The notes below the pieces were generated by a model that had not been told where the DNA came from, did no database searches, and saw only the letters and a list, made by a program, of their open reading frames with translations. A stretch of DNA of 64,000 nucleotides, from positions 248,001 to 312,000 of the forward strand of contig JAPMLR010000003.1 in assembly GCA_026410415.1 (NCBI GenBank). The letters run 5' to 3'. Below, piece after piece: positions 44,881 to 56,285 of the stretch. Each line of letters starts with the position of its first letter. Positions within the stretch are counted from its first letter, which is position 1. This DNA comes from Denitratimonas yunnanensis (SeqCode) (GTDB lineage Bacteria; Pseudomonadota; Gammaproteobacteria; Xanthomonadales; Xanthomonadaceae). A program made the translations under genes and the position numbers.

Positions 44881-45423
44881 ATGAGCATCGCGCAGTTCTT
44901 CAACAACCCCGAACCCATCGGTCGTCTCGACGACATCCTGCGGCCCGAAGGCGACAACCCGCTGCTGGAACGCGGTTTCGTCACAACTTCCGTCGACGCG
45001 CTGGTCAACTGGGCCCGTACCGGCTCGATGTGGCCGGTGACGTTCGGCCTGGCCTGCTGCGCGGTGGAGATGATGCACGCCAGTTGCGCGCGCATCGATC
45101 TTGACCGCATGGGCGTGATCTACCGTCCCAGCCCGCGCCAGTCCGACGTGATGATCGTGGCCGGCACCCTGGTCAACAAGATGGCCCCGGCGCTGCGCAA
45201 GGTCTATGACCAGATGACCGAGCCCAAATGGGTGATTTCCATGGGCTCGTGTGCCAACGGCGGCGGCTATTACCACTATTCCTATTCGGTGGTGCGCGGC
45301 TGTGATCGCGTGGTGCCGGTGGATGTCTATGTGCCCGGATGCCCGCCGACGGCAGAGGCTCTGGCGTACGGCATCCTGCAGCTGCAGAAGAAGATCCGCC
45401 GCACCAACACCATCGCTCGCTGA
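44881..45423 (+). CDS. nuoB: NADH-quinone oxidoreductase subunit B
   Basis: Carries the terminal 4Fe-4S cluster N2 that passes electrons to quinone, 180 residues. Cluster cysteines appear in [23 protein letters not shown] and [11 protein letters not shown]. Peripheral arm, at the membrane junction, paired with NuoD. Confidence 0.98.
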   Translation: MSIAQFFNNPEPIGRLDDILRPEGDNPLLERGFVTTSVDALVNWARTGSMWPVTFGLACCAVEMMHASCARIDLDRMGVIYRPSPRQSDVMIVAGTLVNKMAPALRKVYDQMTEPKWVISMGSCANGGGYYHYSYSVVRGCDRVVPVDVYVPGCPPTAEALAYGILQLQKKIRRTNTIAR

Positions 45424-45460
45424 GCGCCATCGTCATCTTTGCGAGGAAGGCACGCCGGAC

Positions 45461-46204
45461 ATGGCCGAGCCAGTAAACACCCCAGCGCAACGCTTGAAAG
45501 CACGATTCGACGACAAGATCGTCGGATGCATCGAGCATCACTATGCCCACGCGCAGCCGCAGATCACGCTGGTGGTCGCGCCGGATCGCCTGCTCGAGGT
45601 GGCGCGTACCCTGCGTGACGAGCCCGAGTTCGGGTTCGAGCAGTTGATCGATGTCTGCGGTGTGGATTACCTGAGCTACGGGCAGGTCGAGTGGGATACG
45701 TCGGACGTGTCAACGGAAGGCTTTTCGCGTGGCGTGGAAGGCTTTGGTCCAGGCCGTTTCGATTGGGACCAGCGTCCGCGTCCGGATCGTCAATCCCATC
45801 GATTTGCCTCCGTCGTGCAGCTGCTGTCGGTTCGCAACAATCAGCGTTTGTGCCTGCGCACCTATGCCTCCGATGACGACTTCCCTGTCGTTCCCTCGCT
45901 CGTCGAGCTGTGGCCGGTGGCCAACTGGTTCGAGCGTGAGTCGTTCGACCTGTTCGGCATCGTCTACGAGGGTCATCCGGACTTGCGCCGCATCCTGACC
46001 GACTACGGCTTTGTCGGCCATCCGTTCCGCAAGGATTTTCCGCTGATCGGAAATGTCGAAGTACGTTACGACGCCGAACAGGGGCGCGTGATCTACCAGC
46101 CGGTCAGCATCGAGCCGCGCGTCAACGTGCCGCGCGTCATTCGCCAGGATTCGCGTTCCGAGCAGGCGCAGGCCGAGGCGGCCGTGCAGGCGGCGGGGAA
46201 GTAA
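45461..46204 (+). CDS. nuoC: NADH-quinone oxidoreductase subunit C
   Basis: Peripheral-arm 30-kDa subunit, 247 residues, unfused to nuoD. The ATG at 45461 follows a 37-bp gap. C-terminal signature [20 protein letters not shown], then [20 protein letters not shown]. An insertion of about 35 residues ([20 protein letters not shown] and on, near 85-115) precedes [11 protein letters not shown] associate this insertion with Xanthomonadaceae NuoC. Confidence 0.97.
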   Translation: MAEPVNTPAQRLKARFDDKIVGCIEHHYAHAQPQITLVVAPDRLLEVARTLRDEPEFGFEQLIDVCGVDYLSYGQVEWDTSDVSTEGFSRGVEGFGPGRFDWDQRPRPDRQSHRFASVVQLLSVRNNQRLCLRTYASDDDFPVVPSLVELWPVANWFERESFDLFGIVYEGHPDLRRILTDYGFVGHPFRKDFPLIGNVEVRYDAEQGRVIYQPVSIEPRVNVPRVIRQDSRSEQAQAEAAVQAAGK

Positions 46205-46208
46205 GGCC

Positions 46209-47459
46209 ATGGAAATCCGCAATTACACCTTGAATTTCGGCCCGCAGCATCCGGCCGCGCATGGCGTGCTGCGTTTGGTACTGGAGATGGACGGCGAGGT
46301 CGTGCAGCGCGCCGATCCGCATGTCGGCCTGCTGCATCGCGGCACCGAGAAACTGGCCGAGTCCAAGCCGTTCAATCAATCGATCGGCTACATGGACCGG
46401 CTCGACTACGTCTCGATGATGTGCAACGAGCATGCCTATGTCATGGCCATCGAGAACCTGCTCGGCATCGAAGCGCCCGAACGTGCGTTGTGGATTCGCA
46501 CGATGTTCGACGAGATCACCCGCATCCTGAACCACCTGATGTGGATCGGTGCCAACGGTCTGGATCTGGGCGCGATGGCGGTGATGCTGTATGCATTCCG
46601 CGAGCGCGAAGAGCTGATGGATTGCTACGAGGCGGTTTCCGGCGCTCGCATGCATGCCGCGTACTACCGTCCCGGTGGCGTCTATCGTGACCTTCCCGAT
46701 CAGATGCCCAAGTACAAGGAAACGCCTTGGCACAAGGGCAAGGACCTCAAGCGTCTGAACGCGTGGCGCGAAGGCTCGATGCTGGATTTTCTCGATGCGT
46801 TCGCCGACGACTTTCCGCACCGCGTTGACGAGTACGAAACCCTGCTGACCGAGAATCGCATCTGGAAACAGCGCACCGTCGGCATCGGTGTCATATCGCC
46901 GGAGCAGGCGTTGGCGTGGGGCATGACCGGCCACATGCTGCGCAGCACGGGCACCGCGTGGGACGTGCGCAAGAAGCAGCCGTACGCCAAGTACGCCGAA
47001 GTGGATTTCGATATCCCCGTGGGCAGCGCGGGCGACTGCTACGACCGCTATCTGATCAAGGTGGCGGAGATGCGCGAATCGGCCCGCATCATCAAGCAGT
47101 GCGTCGCGAAGTTGCGCACGCTGGAAGGCCCCGTCATGGCGCGCAATTTCAAAGTGGCACCTCCGAGTCGCGAGGAGATGAAGGAGGACATGGAAGCCCT
47201 GATCCATCACTTCAAGCTCTTCACCGAGGGCTATTGCGTGCCGGAAGGGGAAACCTACGCGGCCGTGGAAGCGCCGAAGGGCGAGTTTGGCTGCTACCTG
47301 ATTTCCGATGGGGCCAACAAGCCGTTCCGGGTCAAGTTGCGCGCGCCCGGCTTCGCGCATCTTTCTTCGATGGACGCAGTGGTCCGTGGCCACATGCTTT
47401 CGGACGTGGTGGCGATGATCGGCACCTACGACATCGTGTTCGGCGAAGTGGACAGGTAG
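46209..47459 (+). CDS. nuoD: NADH-quinone oxidoreductase subunit D
   Basis: 49-kDa subunit forming the quinone site with NuoB, 416 residues. Signature [20 protein letters not shown], then [10 protein letters not shown], and a C-terminal DIVFGEVDR. The conserved His and Tyr of the quinone pocket ([13 protein letters not shown]) are present. Confidence 0.98.
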   Translation: MEIRNYTLNFGPQHPAAHGVLRLVLEMDGEVVQRADPHVGLLHRGTEKLAESKPFNQSIGYMDRLDYVSMMCNEHAYVMAIENLLGIEAPERALWIRTMFDEITRILNHLMWIGANGLDLGAMAVMLYAFREREELMDCYEAVSGARMHAAYYRPGGVYRDLPDQMPKYKETPWHKGKDLKRLNAWREGSMLDFLDAFADDFPHRVDEYETLLTENRIWKQRTVGIGVISPEQALAWGMTGHMLRSTGTAWDVRKKQPYAKYAEVDFDIPVGSAGDCYDRYLIKVAEMRESARIIKQCVAKLRTLEGPVMARNFKVAPPSREEMKEDMEALIHHFKLFTEGYCVPEGETYAAVEAPKGEFGCYLISDGANKPFRVKLRAPGFAHLSSMDAVVRGHMLSDVVAMIGTYDIVFGEVDR

Positions 47460-47468
47460 GGCAAGGCG

Positions 47469-47996
47469 ATGAAGGCAACCGGAAATTTCGAGGCGGTCAA
47501 GGATCTCGACCCGCAGGTGGTGTTGAACGACCACACTCGCGCGCACATCGACGAATGGGTCGCCAGGTTTCCGCCCGAGCGGAAACGCTCGGCGCTCATC
47601 CAGGGTCTGTTCGCAGCCCAGGAACAGAACCAGGGCTGGTTGAGTGACGAATTGATCGCCGCCGTGGCGAAGTATCTCGATCTGCCCCCGATCTGGGCCT
47701 ACGAGGTCGCGACGTTCTACTCGATGCTGGAAACCAGACAGGTCGGGCGCAACAACGTCGCGATCTGCACCAACATCTCCTGCTGGCTCAACGGCGCCGA
47801 GGATCTCGTGCGTCATTGCGAGAAGAAGCTCGGGATTGCGCTGGGCGAGAGCACGGCAGATGGCCGCATCTACCTCAAGCGCGAGGAAGAGTGCATCGCT
47901 GCCTGCTGCGGCGCCCCCGCCGCGACGGTCAACGGCCACTACCACGAGAAGCTGACGCCGGAGACGTTGGACGCGATCCTCGATTCACTTGACTGA
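47469..47996 (+). CDS. nuoE: NADH-quinone oxidoreductase subunit E
   Basis: 24-kDa thioredoxin-fold subunit with the 2Fe-2S cluster N1a, 175 residues. Cluster cysteines: ICTNISCW and EECIAACCGAPA (the standard C-x4-C and CxxxC arrangement). ATG at 47469, ten bases after nuoD. An 80-bp gap follows before nuoF. Confidence 0.97.
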   Translation: MKATGNFEAVKDLDPQVVLNDHTRAHIDEWVARFPPERKRSALIQGLFAAQEQNQGWLSDELIAAVAKYLDLPPIWAYEVATFYSMLETRQVGRNNVAICTNISCWLNGAEDLVRHCEKKLGIALGESTADGRIYLKREEECIAACCGAPAATVNGHYHEKLTPETLDAILDSLD

Positions 47997-48076
47997 TACG
48001 CGCGCGGCCCGATGCCGCGTACCTTGGATGAACCATGCCGGGCCTGCCCGGCGCACTGGAAGAAATCGGAACGGTC

Positions 48077-49387
48077 ATGGCATTCGGACCTGTGCCCCAG
48101 GAACACAACGTCGTCTACACCACGCTGCATTTCGATCAGCCGTGGACGTACGAAAACTATCTGAAGACCGGCGGCTATCAGGCCTGGCGGAAGATCCTCG
48201 AAGAGAAGATCCCGCCCGAGCAGGTAATCGAACTGGTCAAACAGTCCGGCCTGCGTGGCCGTGGCGGCGCGGGCTTCCCGACCGGCCTGAAGTGGAGCTT
48301 CATGCCCAAGGGACCGGGTCAGAAGTACATCCTGTGCAACTCGGACGAATCCGAGCCGGGCACCTGCAAGGATCGCGACATCCTGCGCTACAACCCGCAC
48401 GCGGTGCTGGAAGGCATGGCCATCGCCTGCTACGCGGTGGGTGCGGATGTGGCCTACAACTACCTGCGCGGCGAATTCCATCACGAGCCGTTCGAGCACT
48501 TCGACAATGCATTGAAGGAAGCACGTGCGCACGGTTGGTTGGGCGAGAACATCCTCGGCAGCGGCGTCAATGTGCAGATCCATGCGGCGCTGGGTGCCGG
48601 CGCCTACATCTGCGGTGAAGAGACCGCGCTGATGGAATCGCTGGAGGGCAAGAAGGGCCAGCCACGCTACAAGCCGCCGTTCCCGGCCAATTTCGGCCTG
48701 TACGGCAAGCCCACCACGATCAACAACACGGAAACCTATGCCTCGGTGCCGGCGATCATTCGCAATGGCCCGGAATGGTTCATGGGGCTGGGCAAGCCGA
48801 ACAACGGCGGTGCCAAGGTGTTTTCGGTGTCCGGTCACGTGAACCGCCCGGGCAACTACGAAATCCGTCTCGGCACGCCGTTCTCCGAACTGCTGGAGAT
48901 GGCTGGTGGCGTGCGCAACGGCAATCGCCTGAAGGGCGTGATCCCGGGCGGATCGTCGATGCCTGTGCTGCCGGGCGAGAAGATGCTCGAGTGCACGATG
49001 GACTACGACTCCATCCAGAAGGCCGGTTCCGGCCTGGGTTCGGGCGCGGTCATCGTCATGGATGAAACCACCTGCATGGTGCGCGCCTGCCAGCGCATCA
49101 GCCGCTTCTACTACTACGAATCCTGCGGCCAGTGCACCCCGTGCCGCGAAGGCACCGGCTGGATGTTCCGCGCGCTCAACCGCATCGTCGACGGCAAGGC
49201 CACGCTCGACGACGTGAACCTGCTGCGCAGCATCGCCGGCCAGATCGAGGGTCACACCATCTGCGCCTTCGGCGAGGCTGCCGCGTGGCCGGTGCAGGGT
49301 TTCCTGCGCCACTACTGGCATGAGTTCGAGTACTACGTGAACCACGGCCGCTCGATGGTCGAGGACAAGTTCGGAGTTGCCGCATGA
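48077..49387 (+). CDS. nuoF: NADH-quinone oxidoreductase subunit F
   Basis: NADH- and FMN-binding subunit with 4Fe-4S cluster N3, 436 residues. [20 protein letters not shown] (NADH/FMN loop), [19 protein letters not shown] and the cluster motif [13 protein letters not shown] are present. The ATG at 48077 ([11 protein letters not shown]) is chosen over the upstream ATG at 48035, whose extra 14 residues are unlike the family. Overlaps nuoG by 4 bp. Confidence 0.97.
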   Translation: MAFGPVPQEHNVVYTTLHFDQPWTYENYLKTGGYQAWRKILEEKIPPEQVIELVKQSGLRGRGGAGFPTGLKWSFMPKGPGQKYILCNSDESEPGTCKDRDILRYNPHAVLEGMAIACYAVGADVAYNYLRGEFHHEPFEHFDNALKEARAHGWLGENILGSGVNVQIHAALGAGAYICGEETALMESLEGKKGQPRYKPPFPANFGLYGKPTTINNTETYASVPAIIRNGPEWFMGLGKPNNGGAKVFSVSGHVNRPGNYEIRLGTPFSELLEMAGGVRNGNRLKGVIPGGSSMPVLPGEKMLECTMDYDSIQKAGSGLGSGAVIVMDETTCMVRACQRISRFYYYESCGQCTPCREGTGWMFRALNRIVDGKATLDDVNLLRSIAGQIEGHTICAFGEAAAWPVQGFLRHYWHEFEYYVNHGRSMVEDKFGVAA

Positions 49388-51708
49388 GCGCCCAACCTGC
49401 ACCGACCGCGCCGCCGCCGGCACCGGAAGGCCACGTCAATGTCGAGATCGACGGCGTGGCGATGATCGCGCCGAAAGGTTCGATGATCATTCAGGCCGCA
49501 GACAAGGCCGGCATCCCGATCCCGCGCTTCTGCTACCACGAGAAGTTGCCGATCGCGGCCAACTGCCGCATGTGCCTGGTGGACGTGGAGAAGTCGCCGA
49601 AGCCTGCGCCGGCCTGCGCCACGCCGGTGATGGAAGGCATGAAGGTCTATACCCAGACCCGGCGCGCGCTGGATTCGCAGCGCAACGTGATGGAGTTCCT
49701 GCTGATCAACCATCCGCTCGACTGCCCGGTCTGCGACCAGGGCGGCGAATGCGAGCTTCAGGACGTGGCCATGGGCTACGGGCGTTCGGTCAGCCGTTAC
49801 GTCGAGCGCAAGCGCGTGGTGCCCGACGAGAATCTTGGCCCGCTGGTTGCCAGCGACATGACCCGCTGCATTCAGTGCACCCGCTGCGTGCGCTTCACCT
49901 CCGAGATCGCGGGGACGTACGAGTTGGGCGGCATGGGCCGCGGCGACCGGTTGGAAATCGGCACGTACATCGGCAAGGCGATCGAAAGCGAACTTTCGGG
50001 CAACGTCATCGACGTGTGTCCGGTCGGTGCGCTGACCAACAAGCCGTTCCGCTTCCGGGCCCGTCCGTGGGAGCTGATTGCACGCGAATCCATTGGCTAT
50101 CACGACGCGCTCGGCTCGAATCTCTGGCTGCATCTGCGCCGCGGCGAAGTCCTGCGCAGCGTGCCGCGCGACAACGAGGGCATCAACGAGAACTGGTTGT
50201 CCGATCGCGATCGTTACAGTCACGCCGGCCTTGCTGCGTCCGACCGCCTCACTGCGCCGATGATCCGTCGTGGCGACGCATGGCAGGAAGCCACGTGGGA
50301 AGAAGCCATCGCGCGTGCCGCCGAGTTGATTTCGGCGCAGTCCGGCGATGACGTCGGTGTGCTGGTGCATCCGTCGACCTCGAACGAAGAGGGCGCGTTG
50401 CTGGCTGCGCTGGCACAGGGCATCGGCAGCGGCAATCTCGATCACCGCATCGCGCAGTCCGACCTTGCCGATGCACCGGTGGCCAATACCTTCCAGATGC
50501 CCCTCGCGACCATCGAAAGCGCCGACGCAATCGTGCTCATCGGCTGCAACCCGCGACACGAAGCGCCCTTGCTGTCGCATCGCATCCGCAAGGCACAGCG
50601 TGCCGGTGCCAAAGTCATCGCGGTCAATCCGATCGATTTCGACTTCAACTTCGCCCTGACGCATAACCACGTGGTGGCGCCGGCGGCGCTCGTTGATGCC
50701 GTGTCGAATCTTGCCGTGGCCGCAGGTGCGTCGCTTCCGGCCGAAGCGTTTGCGCAGCCGGTGGATTCCAATGCCGCGGCAGCCGTGGCGTCGGTGCTGA
50801 AGGACGCTCAACGCGGCGTGATCGTTTTGGGCGAAGTCGCAGCCACGCATGCGCAAGCCTCGTGGTTGCGTGCCGCCGCCCGCGCGCTCGCGCAGGCAAC
50901 CGGCGCAGCGGTGAACGAGATTTCGTTGGGTGCCAATGCCATCGGTCTGACACGCCATGGCGTGCTGCCGAAGGCGCGCGATGTGAACGCGATGCTCGCG
51001 CAGCCGCGCAAGGCATACGTTCTCTTTGGGATCGAGCCGGCTCAGGATTTTTCCGATCAACCCACGGCACTGCGTGCGCTGTCGCAGGCGTCAGCGGTGG
51101 TCGCGTTCACCGCGTTCGCCGACGAAACCACGCGCCGGGTGGCGCAGGTCATGTTGCCCATCGGTTTGGCGCCGGAAATCGACGGCACCTACGTCAACGT
51201 CGATGGCGTGACGCAGCAGGTTGGCGCCGCGGCGAAACTGCCGGGTCAGGCACGCCCCGGGTGGCGCGTGCTGCGCGCCCTCGGTGCGCAGATGAACCTG
51301 TCCGGTTTCGACTTCACCGAGCTTTCACAATGCCGCGCGGCGTTGGCGCCGCAGGACGCGGTCAGCGGTTCCGGCTTGTCCGAACGGGCGACGGCGCGCG
51401 ACGGCGCACTGCAGTCGGTCACCACGCGGGCCATCTATCGCATCGACGCGGTGACGCGTCGTTCGGCGCCATTGGCAGCGCACCCGCTGACGGCGGGCGC
51501 ACGCGTGGCGTTGAATCCCGAGGATGCGCTGGCCCGCAGCCTGTCCGATGGCGCCATCGCGAAAGTCGACGACGGCCGCGGAACCGCCGCATTGCCGGTT
51601 GCCGTCAGCACGCGAGTCCCGCGTGGCGCGGTTTGGATCGAACGAGGCTATGACGCCACCGCGGCTGTCGCGGGTACCGGCGCCTGGCTGACGGTGACGA
51701 GGGCCTGA
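49384..51708 (+). CDS. nuoG: NADH-quinone oxidoreductase subunit G
   Basis: Largest peripheral subunit, 774 residues. The N-terminal Fe-S part binds 2Fe-2S N1b ([17 protein letters not shown]), 4Fe-4S N5 ([18 protein letters not shown]) and 4Fe-4S N4 ([10 protein letters not shown] with CPVGAL). The rest (about 220-700) is a molybdopterin-oxidoreductase-like domain that in complex I has no cofactor. No N7-type extra cysteine set is evident. Confidence 0.97.
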   Translation: MSAQPAPTAPPPAPEGHVNVEIDGVAMIAPKGSMIIQAADKAGIPIPRFCYHEKLPIAANCRMCLVDVEKSPKPAPACATPVMEGMKVYTQTRRALDSQRNVMEFLLINHPLDCPVCDQGGECELQDVAMGYGRSVSRYVERKRVVPDENLGPLVASDMTRCIQCTRCVRFTSEIAGTYELGGMGRGDRLEIGTYIGKAIESELSGNVIDVCPVGALTNKPFRFRARPWELIARESIGYHDALGSNLWLHLRRGEVLRSVPRDNEGINENWLSDRDRYSHAGLAASDRLTAPMIRRGDAWQEATWEEAIARAAELISAQSGDDVGVLVHPSTSNEEGALLAALAQGIGSGNLDHRIAQSDLADAPVANTFQMPLATIESADAIVLIGCNPRHEAPLLSHRIRKAQRAGAKVIAVNPIDFDFNFALTHNHVVAPAALVDAVSNLAVAAGASLPAEAFAQPVDSNAAAAVASVLKDAQRGVIVLGEVAATHAQASWLRAAARALAQATGAAVNEISLGANAIGLTRHGVLPKARDVNAMLAQPRKAYVLFGIEPAQDFSDQPTALRALSQASAVVAFTAFADETTRRVAQVMLPIGLAPEIDGTYVNVDGVTQQVGAAAKLPGQARPGWRVLRALGAQMNLSGFDFTELSQCRAALAPQDAVSGSGLSERATARDGALQSVTTRAIYRIDAVTRRSAPLAAHPLTAGARVALNPEDALARSLSDGAIAKVDDGRGTAALPVAVSTRVPRGAVWIERGYDATAAVAGTGAWLTVTRA

Positions 51709-51710
51709 GC

Positions 51711-52790
51711 GTGTTCGAACTTCTGAGCCAACCCATCGGCCTGCTGCGCGAGTTCTTCCTGAACTTCGGCACCATCGGCCTGCTTGTCTGGACGGTGATC
51801 AAGATTCTGGTGATCACGGTTCCATTGATTCTTTGCGTGGCGTTCTACACGTTGTTCGAGCGCAAGGTCATCGGCTGGATGCATGTCCGACAGGGGCCGG
51901 TGTTCATCGGGCGGATCTTCGGCATCGGCCTGATCCAGCCCTTCGCCGACGTGTTCAAGCTGCTGTTCAAGGAAGTGATCGCGCCGACCAATGCGAACAC
52001 CTTCCTGTACCGCTTGGCGCCGATCCTGACGTTGGCGCCCGCATTCGCGGCATGGGCGGTGGTGCCGTTCGAAGATGCCGTCGTGTTGTCGAACGCCAAC
52101 GCGGGGTTGTTGTACCTGCTCGCGATGACGTCGATGGGCGTGTATGGCGTGATCATTGCCGGTTGGGCTTCCAACTCCAAGTACGCCTTTCTTGGCGCCA
52201 TGCGTTCGGCGGCGCAGGTGGTGAGCTATGAAATCGCCATGGGTTTTGCGCTCGTCGGGGTGCTGGTGTGCGCTGGCAGCATGAACCTGTCGGAAATCGT
52301 GCGGGCGCAGCAGGGCAATGCCGGCCTGTTCGACTGGTTCTGGTTGCCGCTGCTGCCGCTGTTCCTGATCTACGTGATTTCCGGTGTGGCGGAAACCAAC
52401 CGTGCGCCGTTCGACGTGGCCGAGGGTGAATCGGAAATCGTCGCCGGTTTCCACGTCGAGTACTCCGGTTCCACGTTCGCGATCTTCTTCCTGGCCGAAT
52501 ACGCCAACATGATCCTGATCAGCTTCCTGGCAGCGATCCTGTTCCTGGGCGGTTGGCTGTCGCCGTTCCCGGCGTCGTGGGGCGTGCTGGGCCAGCCCGG
52601 CATCTGGTGGCTCCTGATCAAGGCGCTGTTCTTCGCGTTCTGTTTCGTCTGGTTCCGCGCCACGTTCCCGCGCTACCGCTACGACCAGATCATGCGTCTG
52701 GGCTGGAAGATCTTCATTCCCATCACGATCGTCTGGATCCTCGTGGCCGCATGGATGGTCCACCTGGGCTGGGTCAAGGCAGGCGTCTGA
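51711..52790 (+). CDS. nuoH: NADH-quinone oxidoreductase subunit H
   Basis: Membrane subunit at the base of the quinone chamber, 359 residues, about eight helices. Conserved loops [39 protein letters not shown] and [10 protein letters not shown] carry the key acidic residues. GTG start at 51711, two bases after the nuoG stop. Confidence 0.98.
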   Translation: MFELLSQPIGLLREFFLNFGTIGLLVWTVIKILVITVPLILCVAFYTLFERKVIGWMHVRQGPVFIGRIFGIGLIQPFADVFKLLFKEVIAPTNANTFLYRLAPILTLAPAFAAWAVVPFEDAVVLSNANAGLLYLLAMTSMGVYGVIIAGWASNSKYAFLGAMRSAAQVVSYEIAMGFALVGVLVCAGSMNLSEIVRAQQGNAGLFDWFWLPLLPLFLIYVISGVAETNRAPFDVAEGESEIVAGFHVEYSGSTFAIFFLAEYANMILISFLAAILFLGGWLSPFPASWGVLGQPGIWWLLIKALFFAFCFVWFRATFPRYRYDQIMRLGWKIFIPITIVWILVAAWMVHLGWVKAGV

Positions 52791-52791
52791 C

Positions 52792-53280
52792 ATGAACCGC
52801 ATCGTTTCCTATTTCAAGAGTCTGCTGCTGATCGAGCTCGTTCAGGGCTTGTGGCTGACGACCAAGTATTTCTTCCGGCCCAAGTACACGATGAACTACC
52901 CGGTCGAGAAGATTCCGCAGTCGCCGCGCTTCCGTGGCCTGCATGCGCTGCGTCGCTATCCCAACGGCGAAGAGCGCTGCATCGCATGCAAGCTGTGCGA
53001 GGCGGTGTGCCCGGCGCTGGCGATCACCATCGATTCGGCCCCGCGCGAGGACGGCACGCGCCGAACCACGCGTTACGACATCGACCTGTTCAAGTGCATC
53101 TTCTGCGGCTTCTGCGAAGAAAGCTGCCCGGTGGATTCGATCGTGGAGACGCACATCCATGAGTACCACTTCGAAAATCGCGGCGAGAACGTCGTGACCA
53201 AAGCCCAGCTGCTCGCCATTGGCGATCGCCTGGAACCCGAAATCGCCCAGCGCAGGGCGCTGGACGCCGCGTACCGGTGA
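52792..53280 (+). CDS. nuoI: NADH-quinone oxidoreductase subunit I
   Basis: Ferredoxin-like subunit carrying clusters N6a and N6b, 162 residues. Two motifs: [16 protein letters not shown] and [16 protein letters not shown]. One base after nuoH. Confidence 0.98.
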   Translation: MNRIVSYFKSLLLIELVQGLWLTTKYFFRPKYTMNYPVEKIPQSPRFRGLHALRRYPNGEERCIACKLCEAVCPALAITIDSAPREDGTRRTTRYDIDLFKCIFCGFCEESCPVDSIVETHIHEYHFENRGENVVTKAQLLAIGDRLEPEIAQRRALDAAYR

Positions 53281-53290
53281 GGAGAGCGAC

Positions 53291-53905
53291 ATGACTGTCC
53301 AACTGGTTGCCTTCTATGTTTTTGCCGCCATCGCCACGCTGGCCGCACTCGCGGTCATCACCGTGCGCAACCCGGTGTACGCGGTGCTGAGTCTGGTGCT
53401 GACGTTCTTCTCCACCGCCTGCCTCTGGCTCCTGCTCGACGCCGAGTTCCTCGCGATCGCGCTGGTGCTGGTTTACGTGGGCGCGGTGATGGTGCTGTTT
53501 CTGTTCGTGGTGATGATGCTCGACGTCAACGTCGATCCCTTGCGCGAGGGTTTTGCCCGCAATCTGCCGGTGGCCATCATGGTGGCGTTGATCATGGCGC
53601 TGGAGATGATCGCGCTGATCGGCGTCAAGCGCTTTGGCCAGCTCGTGGATTCACCCGATCCGGCGCTCGCCGCCGGCATGTCGAACCTGGAGTGGATCGG
53701 CCGGGCGATGTTCACCGATTACCTGATGCCGTTCGAGGTCGCCGCCGTGGTGTTGACGGTGGCGATCATCGCCGCGATCGCGCTGACCCTGCGCCGTCGC
53801 CCAGGCACCAAGCATCAGGATGCCAGTCGCCAGGTTCTCGTGCGCAAGGCCGATCGCCTCCGAATGGTGAAGATGGATCCCGTCGTCAAGGAGCGCACGC
53901 CATGA
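53291..53905 (+). CDS. nuoJ: NADH-quinone oxidoreductase subunit J
   Basis: Membrane subunit with five helices, 204 residues. Core [20 protein letters not shown] is typical, including the pi-bulge helix. The ATG at 53291 has GGAGAG directly upstream (53281-53286). The C-terminus (about 175-204) is a basic cytoplasmic tail. Overlaps nuoK by 4 bp. Confidence 0.97.
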   Translation: MTVQLVAFYVFAAIATLAALAVITVRNPVYAVLSLVLTFFSTACLWLLLDAEFLAIALVLVYVGAVMVLFLFVVMMLDVNVDPLREGFARNLPVAIMVALIMALEMIALIGVKRFGQLVDSPDPALAAGMSNLEWIGRAMFTDYLMPFEVAAVVLTVAIIAAIALTLRRRPGTKHQDASRQVLVRKADRLRMVKMDPVVKERTP

Positions 53906-54207
53906 TTTCGCTCGGCCATTACCTCGCGCTCGGCGCGGTGCTGTTTTCCATCAGCGTCGCCGGCATCTTCATCAACCGCAAGAACGTCATCGTCTTGCTG
54001 CTCTGCATCGAGCTGATGCTGCTGGCAGTGAATGTCAATTTCGTGGCGTTCTCCCGTTTTCTGGGGGATGTGAACGGGCAGATATTCGTGTTCTTCATCC
54101 TCACGGTGGCTGCGGCGGAAACGGCGATTGGCCTGGCGATCCTGGTCACGCTGTTCCGGAACCGCGGCACGATCAATGTCGATCAGATCGACTCGATGAA
54201 GGGTTGA
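53902..54207 (+). CDS. nuoK: NADH-quinone oxidoreductase subunit K
   Basis: Small membrane subunit (MrpC-like), 101 residues, three helices. The two conserved membrane Glu residues of the proton path are in [13 protein letters not shown] and [12 protein letters not shown]. The start overlaps nuoJ. Confidence 0.98.
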   Translation: MISLGHYLALGAVLFSISVAGIFINRKNVIVLLLCIELMLLAVNVNFVAFSRFLGDVNGQIFVFFILTVAAAETAIGLAILVTLFRNRGTINVDQIDSMKG

Positions 54208-54211
54208 TTCC

Positions 54212-56260
54212 GTGATTTCGCAAACTACGCTCCTCACCATTGCGCTCGCACCGCTGGCCGGCGCCATCGTCGCCGGATTCTTCGGACGGAAGATCGGGCG
54301 CTCGGCGTCGCACTGGATCACGATCCTGGGCGTTGCGCTGTCGTGCGCACTGTCGATCCAGGTGCTGCATGCCCTTGTCGCCGGTGGCGCCGCTCCCTAC
54401 AACGCCAACGTCTACACCTTCTTCGACGTGGCTGGCTACTCGGCCCATGTCGGCTTCATGGTGGATCGCCTCACCGCGATGATGATGGTGGTAGTCACCT
54501 TCGTGTCGCTGCTGGTGCACGTCTACACCATCGGTTACATGGACGAGGATCCGGATTACGCGCGTTTCTTCGCCTACATCTCGTTGTTCACCTTCTCGAT
54601 GTTGATGTTGGTGATGAGCAACAACTTCATGCAGCTGTTTTTCGGCTGGGAAGCGGTGGGCTTGGTGTCGTACCTGTTGATCGGCTTCTGGTTCAAGAAG
54701 CCGACGGCGGTGTTCGCCAACATGAAGGCGTTCATCGTCAACCGCGTCGGCGACTTCGGCTTCCTGATCGGTATCGGCGCGGTGTTGTTCTGGTTCGGTT
54801 CGCTCGACTACGCCACCGTGTTCGGCAGCCTCGGCAACATCGATGGCAAGACCTTTGCCCCGTGGGAAGGCGCGAGCTGGTCGGTGCCGACCTTCATCGC
54901 CGTCTGCCTTTTCATCGGCGCGATGGGCAAGTCGGCGCAGGTGCCGCTGCACGTGTGGCTGCCCGATTCGATGGAAGGCCCGACCCCGATTTCGGCGTTG
55001 ATCCACGCCGCCACGATGGTCACCGCCGGCATCTTCATGGTGGCGCGCATGTCGCCGATCTACGAGCTGTCGGAAACCGCACTGGCCTTCGTGCTGTTCA
55101 TCGGTGCCACCACGGCGCTGTTCACCGGCCTGATCGGCATCGTGCAGAACGACATCAAGCGCGTGGTGGCCTATTCCACGCTGAGCCAGCTGGGCTACAT
55201 GACCGTGGCGCTGGGCGTGTCGGCGTATTCGGCGGCGGTGTTCCATCTGATGACGCATGCCTTCTTCAAGGCGCTGCTGTTCCTGGGGGCTGGCTCGGTC
55301 ATCATCGCGATGCACCACGAGCAGGACATGCGCAAGATGGGCGGCCTGCGCAAGTACATGCCGATCACCTTCATCACCATGGTCATCGGCACGCTGGCGC
55401 TGGTCGGTACGCCGTTCTTCTCCGGCTACTTCTCGAAAGACTCGATCATCCTGGCGGCGCAGGTTGCGGCGGAGAAGGGCGGCTGGGTGCAGGCCTATGC
55501 TTACTGGGCGGTGCTGCTGGGCGTGTTCGTGACCAGTTTCTACAGCTTCCGCCTGTTGTACCTGACGTTCTTCGGCAAGGAGCGTTTCCGCGACGCGCAT
55601 GACGCTCATGCCGGACACGATGCGCACGATCACCATGGGCATGGCGACCACGCCCACGAGCCGCACGAATCGCCGTGGGTGGTGACGCTGCCGCTGGTGC
55701 TGCTGGCGATTCCGTCGATCCTGATCGGTTTCTTCACCGTCGGCCCGATGCTGTTCGGCGATTTCTTCGCCGGTGCGATTTCGGTGCTGCCGGCGCACGA
55801 CAGCCTTGCCGGCGTCGCTGAAAAAATCTGGCACGCCGATCATGGCTGGGTGTCGGCGGCGGTCGGTTTCGGCATGCACTTCTGGGCGTCGCCGGTGTTC
55901 TGGCTGGCCTTCGGCGGCTTCGCGTTGGCGACGTACATCTACTTGTTCAATCCGGGCTTGGCCGACAAGGCGCGCAAGGTGTTCGCGATGCCGATCCGCA
56001 TTCTGGAAAACAAGTACGGCTTCGACGATTTGTGGATCAAGGGCCTCGCCGGTGGTGGCGTGGCGCTGGGCCGCTCGCTGTGGAAGCGCATCGACGCGGG
56101 CCTGATCGATGGCGTGATCGTGAACGGCTCGGCCGTGCTGGTGGATCGCGTCGCTGGTATCGCCCGGGTGGCGCAGACAGGCAGGCTGTATCACTACGCG
56201 TTCGCGATGATCGTCGGCCTGATCCTGCTGCTGGGCGCGCTGATTCTGGCGTTGCGCTGA
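54212..56260 (+). CDS. nuoL: NADH-quinone oxidoreductase subunit L
   Basis: Distal antiporter-like proton pump subunit with the long lateral helix, 682 residues. Conserved FFGWEAVGLVSYLLIGFWF, KSAQVPLHVWLPDSMEGPTP and HAATMVTAGIF (key Glu, Lys and His positions). GTG start at 54212. A loop near residues 462-490 is very His-rich (DAHDAHAGHDAHDHHGHGDH and on), longer than in E. coli. The last helices follow HESPWVVTLPLVLL. Confidence 0.97.
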   Translation: MISQTTLLTIALAPLAGAIVAGFFGRKIGRSASHWITILGVALSCALSIQVLHALVAGGAAPYNANVYTFFDVAGYSAHVGFMVDRLTAMMMVVVTFVSLLVHVYTIGYMDEDPDYARFFAYISLFTFSMLMLVMSNNFMQLFFGWEAVGLVSYLLIGFWFKKPTAVFANMKAFIVNRVGDFGFLIGIGAVLFWFGSLDYATVFGSLGNIDGKTFAPWEGASWSVPTFIAVCLFIGAMGKSAQVPLHVWLPDSMEGPTPISALIHAATMVTAGIFMVARMSPIYELSETALAFVLFIGATTALFTGLIGIVQNDIKRVVAYSTLSQLGYMTVALGVSAYSAAVFHLMTHAFFKALLFLGAGSVIIAMHHEQDMRKMGGLRKYMPITFITMVIGTLALVGTPFFSGYFSKDSIILAAQVAAEKGGWVQAYAYWAVLLGVFVTSFYSFRLLYLTFFGKERFRDAHDAHAGHDAHDHHGHGDHAHEPHESPWVVTLPLVLLAIPSILIGFFTVGPMLFGDFFAGAISVLPAHDSLAGVAEKIWHADHGWVSAAVGFGMHFWASPVFWLAFGGFALATYIYLFNPGLADKARKVFAMPIRILENKYGFDDLWIKGLAGGGVALGRSLWKRIDAGLIDGVIVNGSAVLVDRVAGIARVAQTGRLYHYAFAMIVGLILLLGALILALR

Positions 56261-56285
56261 CAAGAACTCCAAGGACTGACGCATC

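Noticed and set aside
46137..47945. 602-codon minus-strand frame opposite nuoD-nuoE
   Set aside because: Antisense shadow of two conserved genes, without recognisable content.
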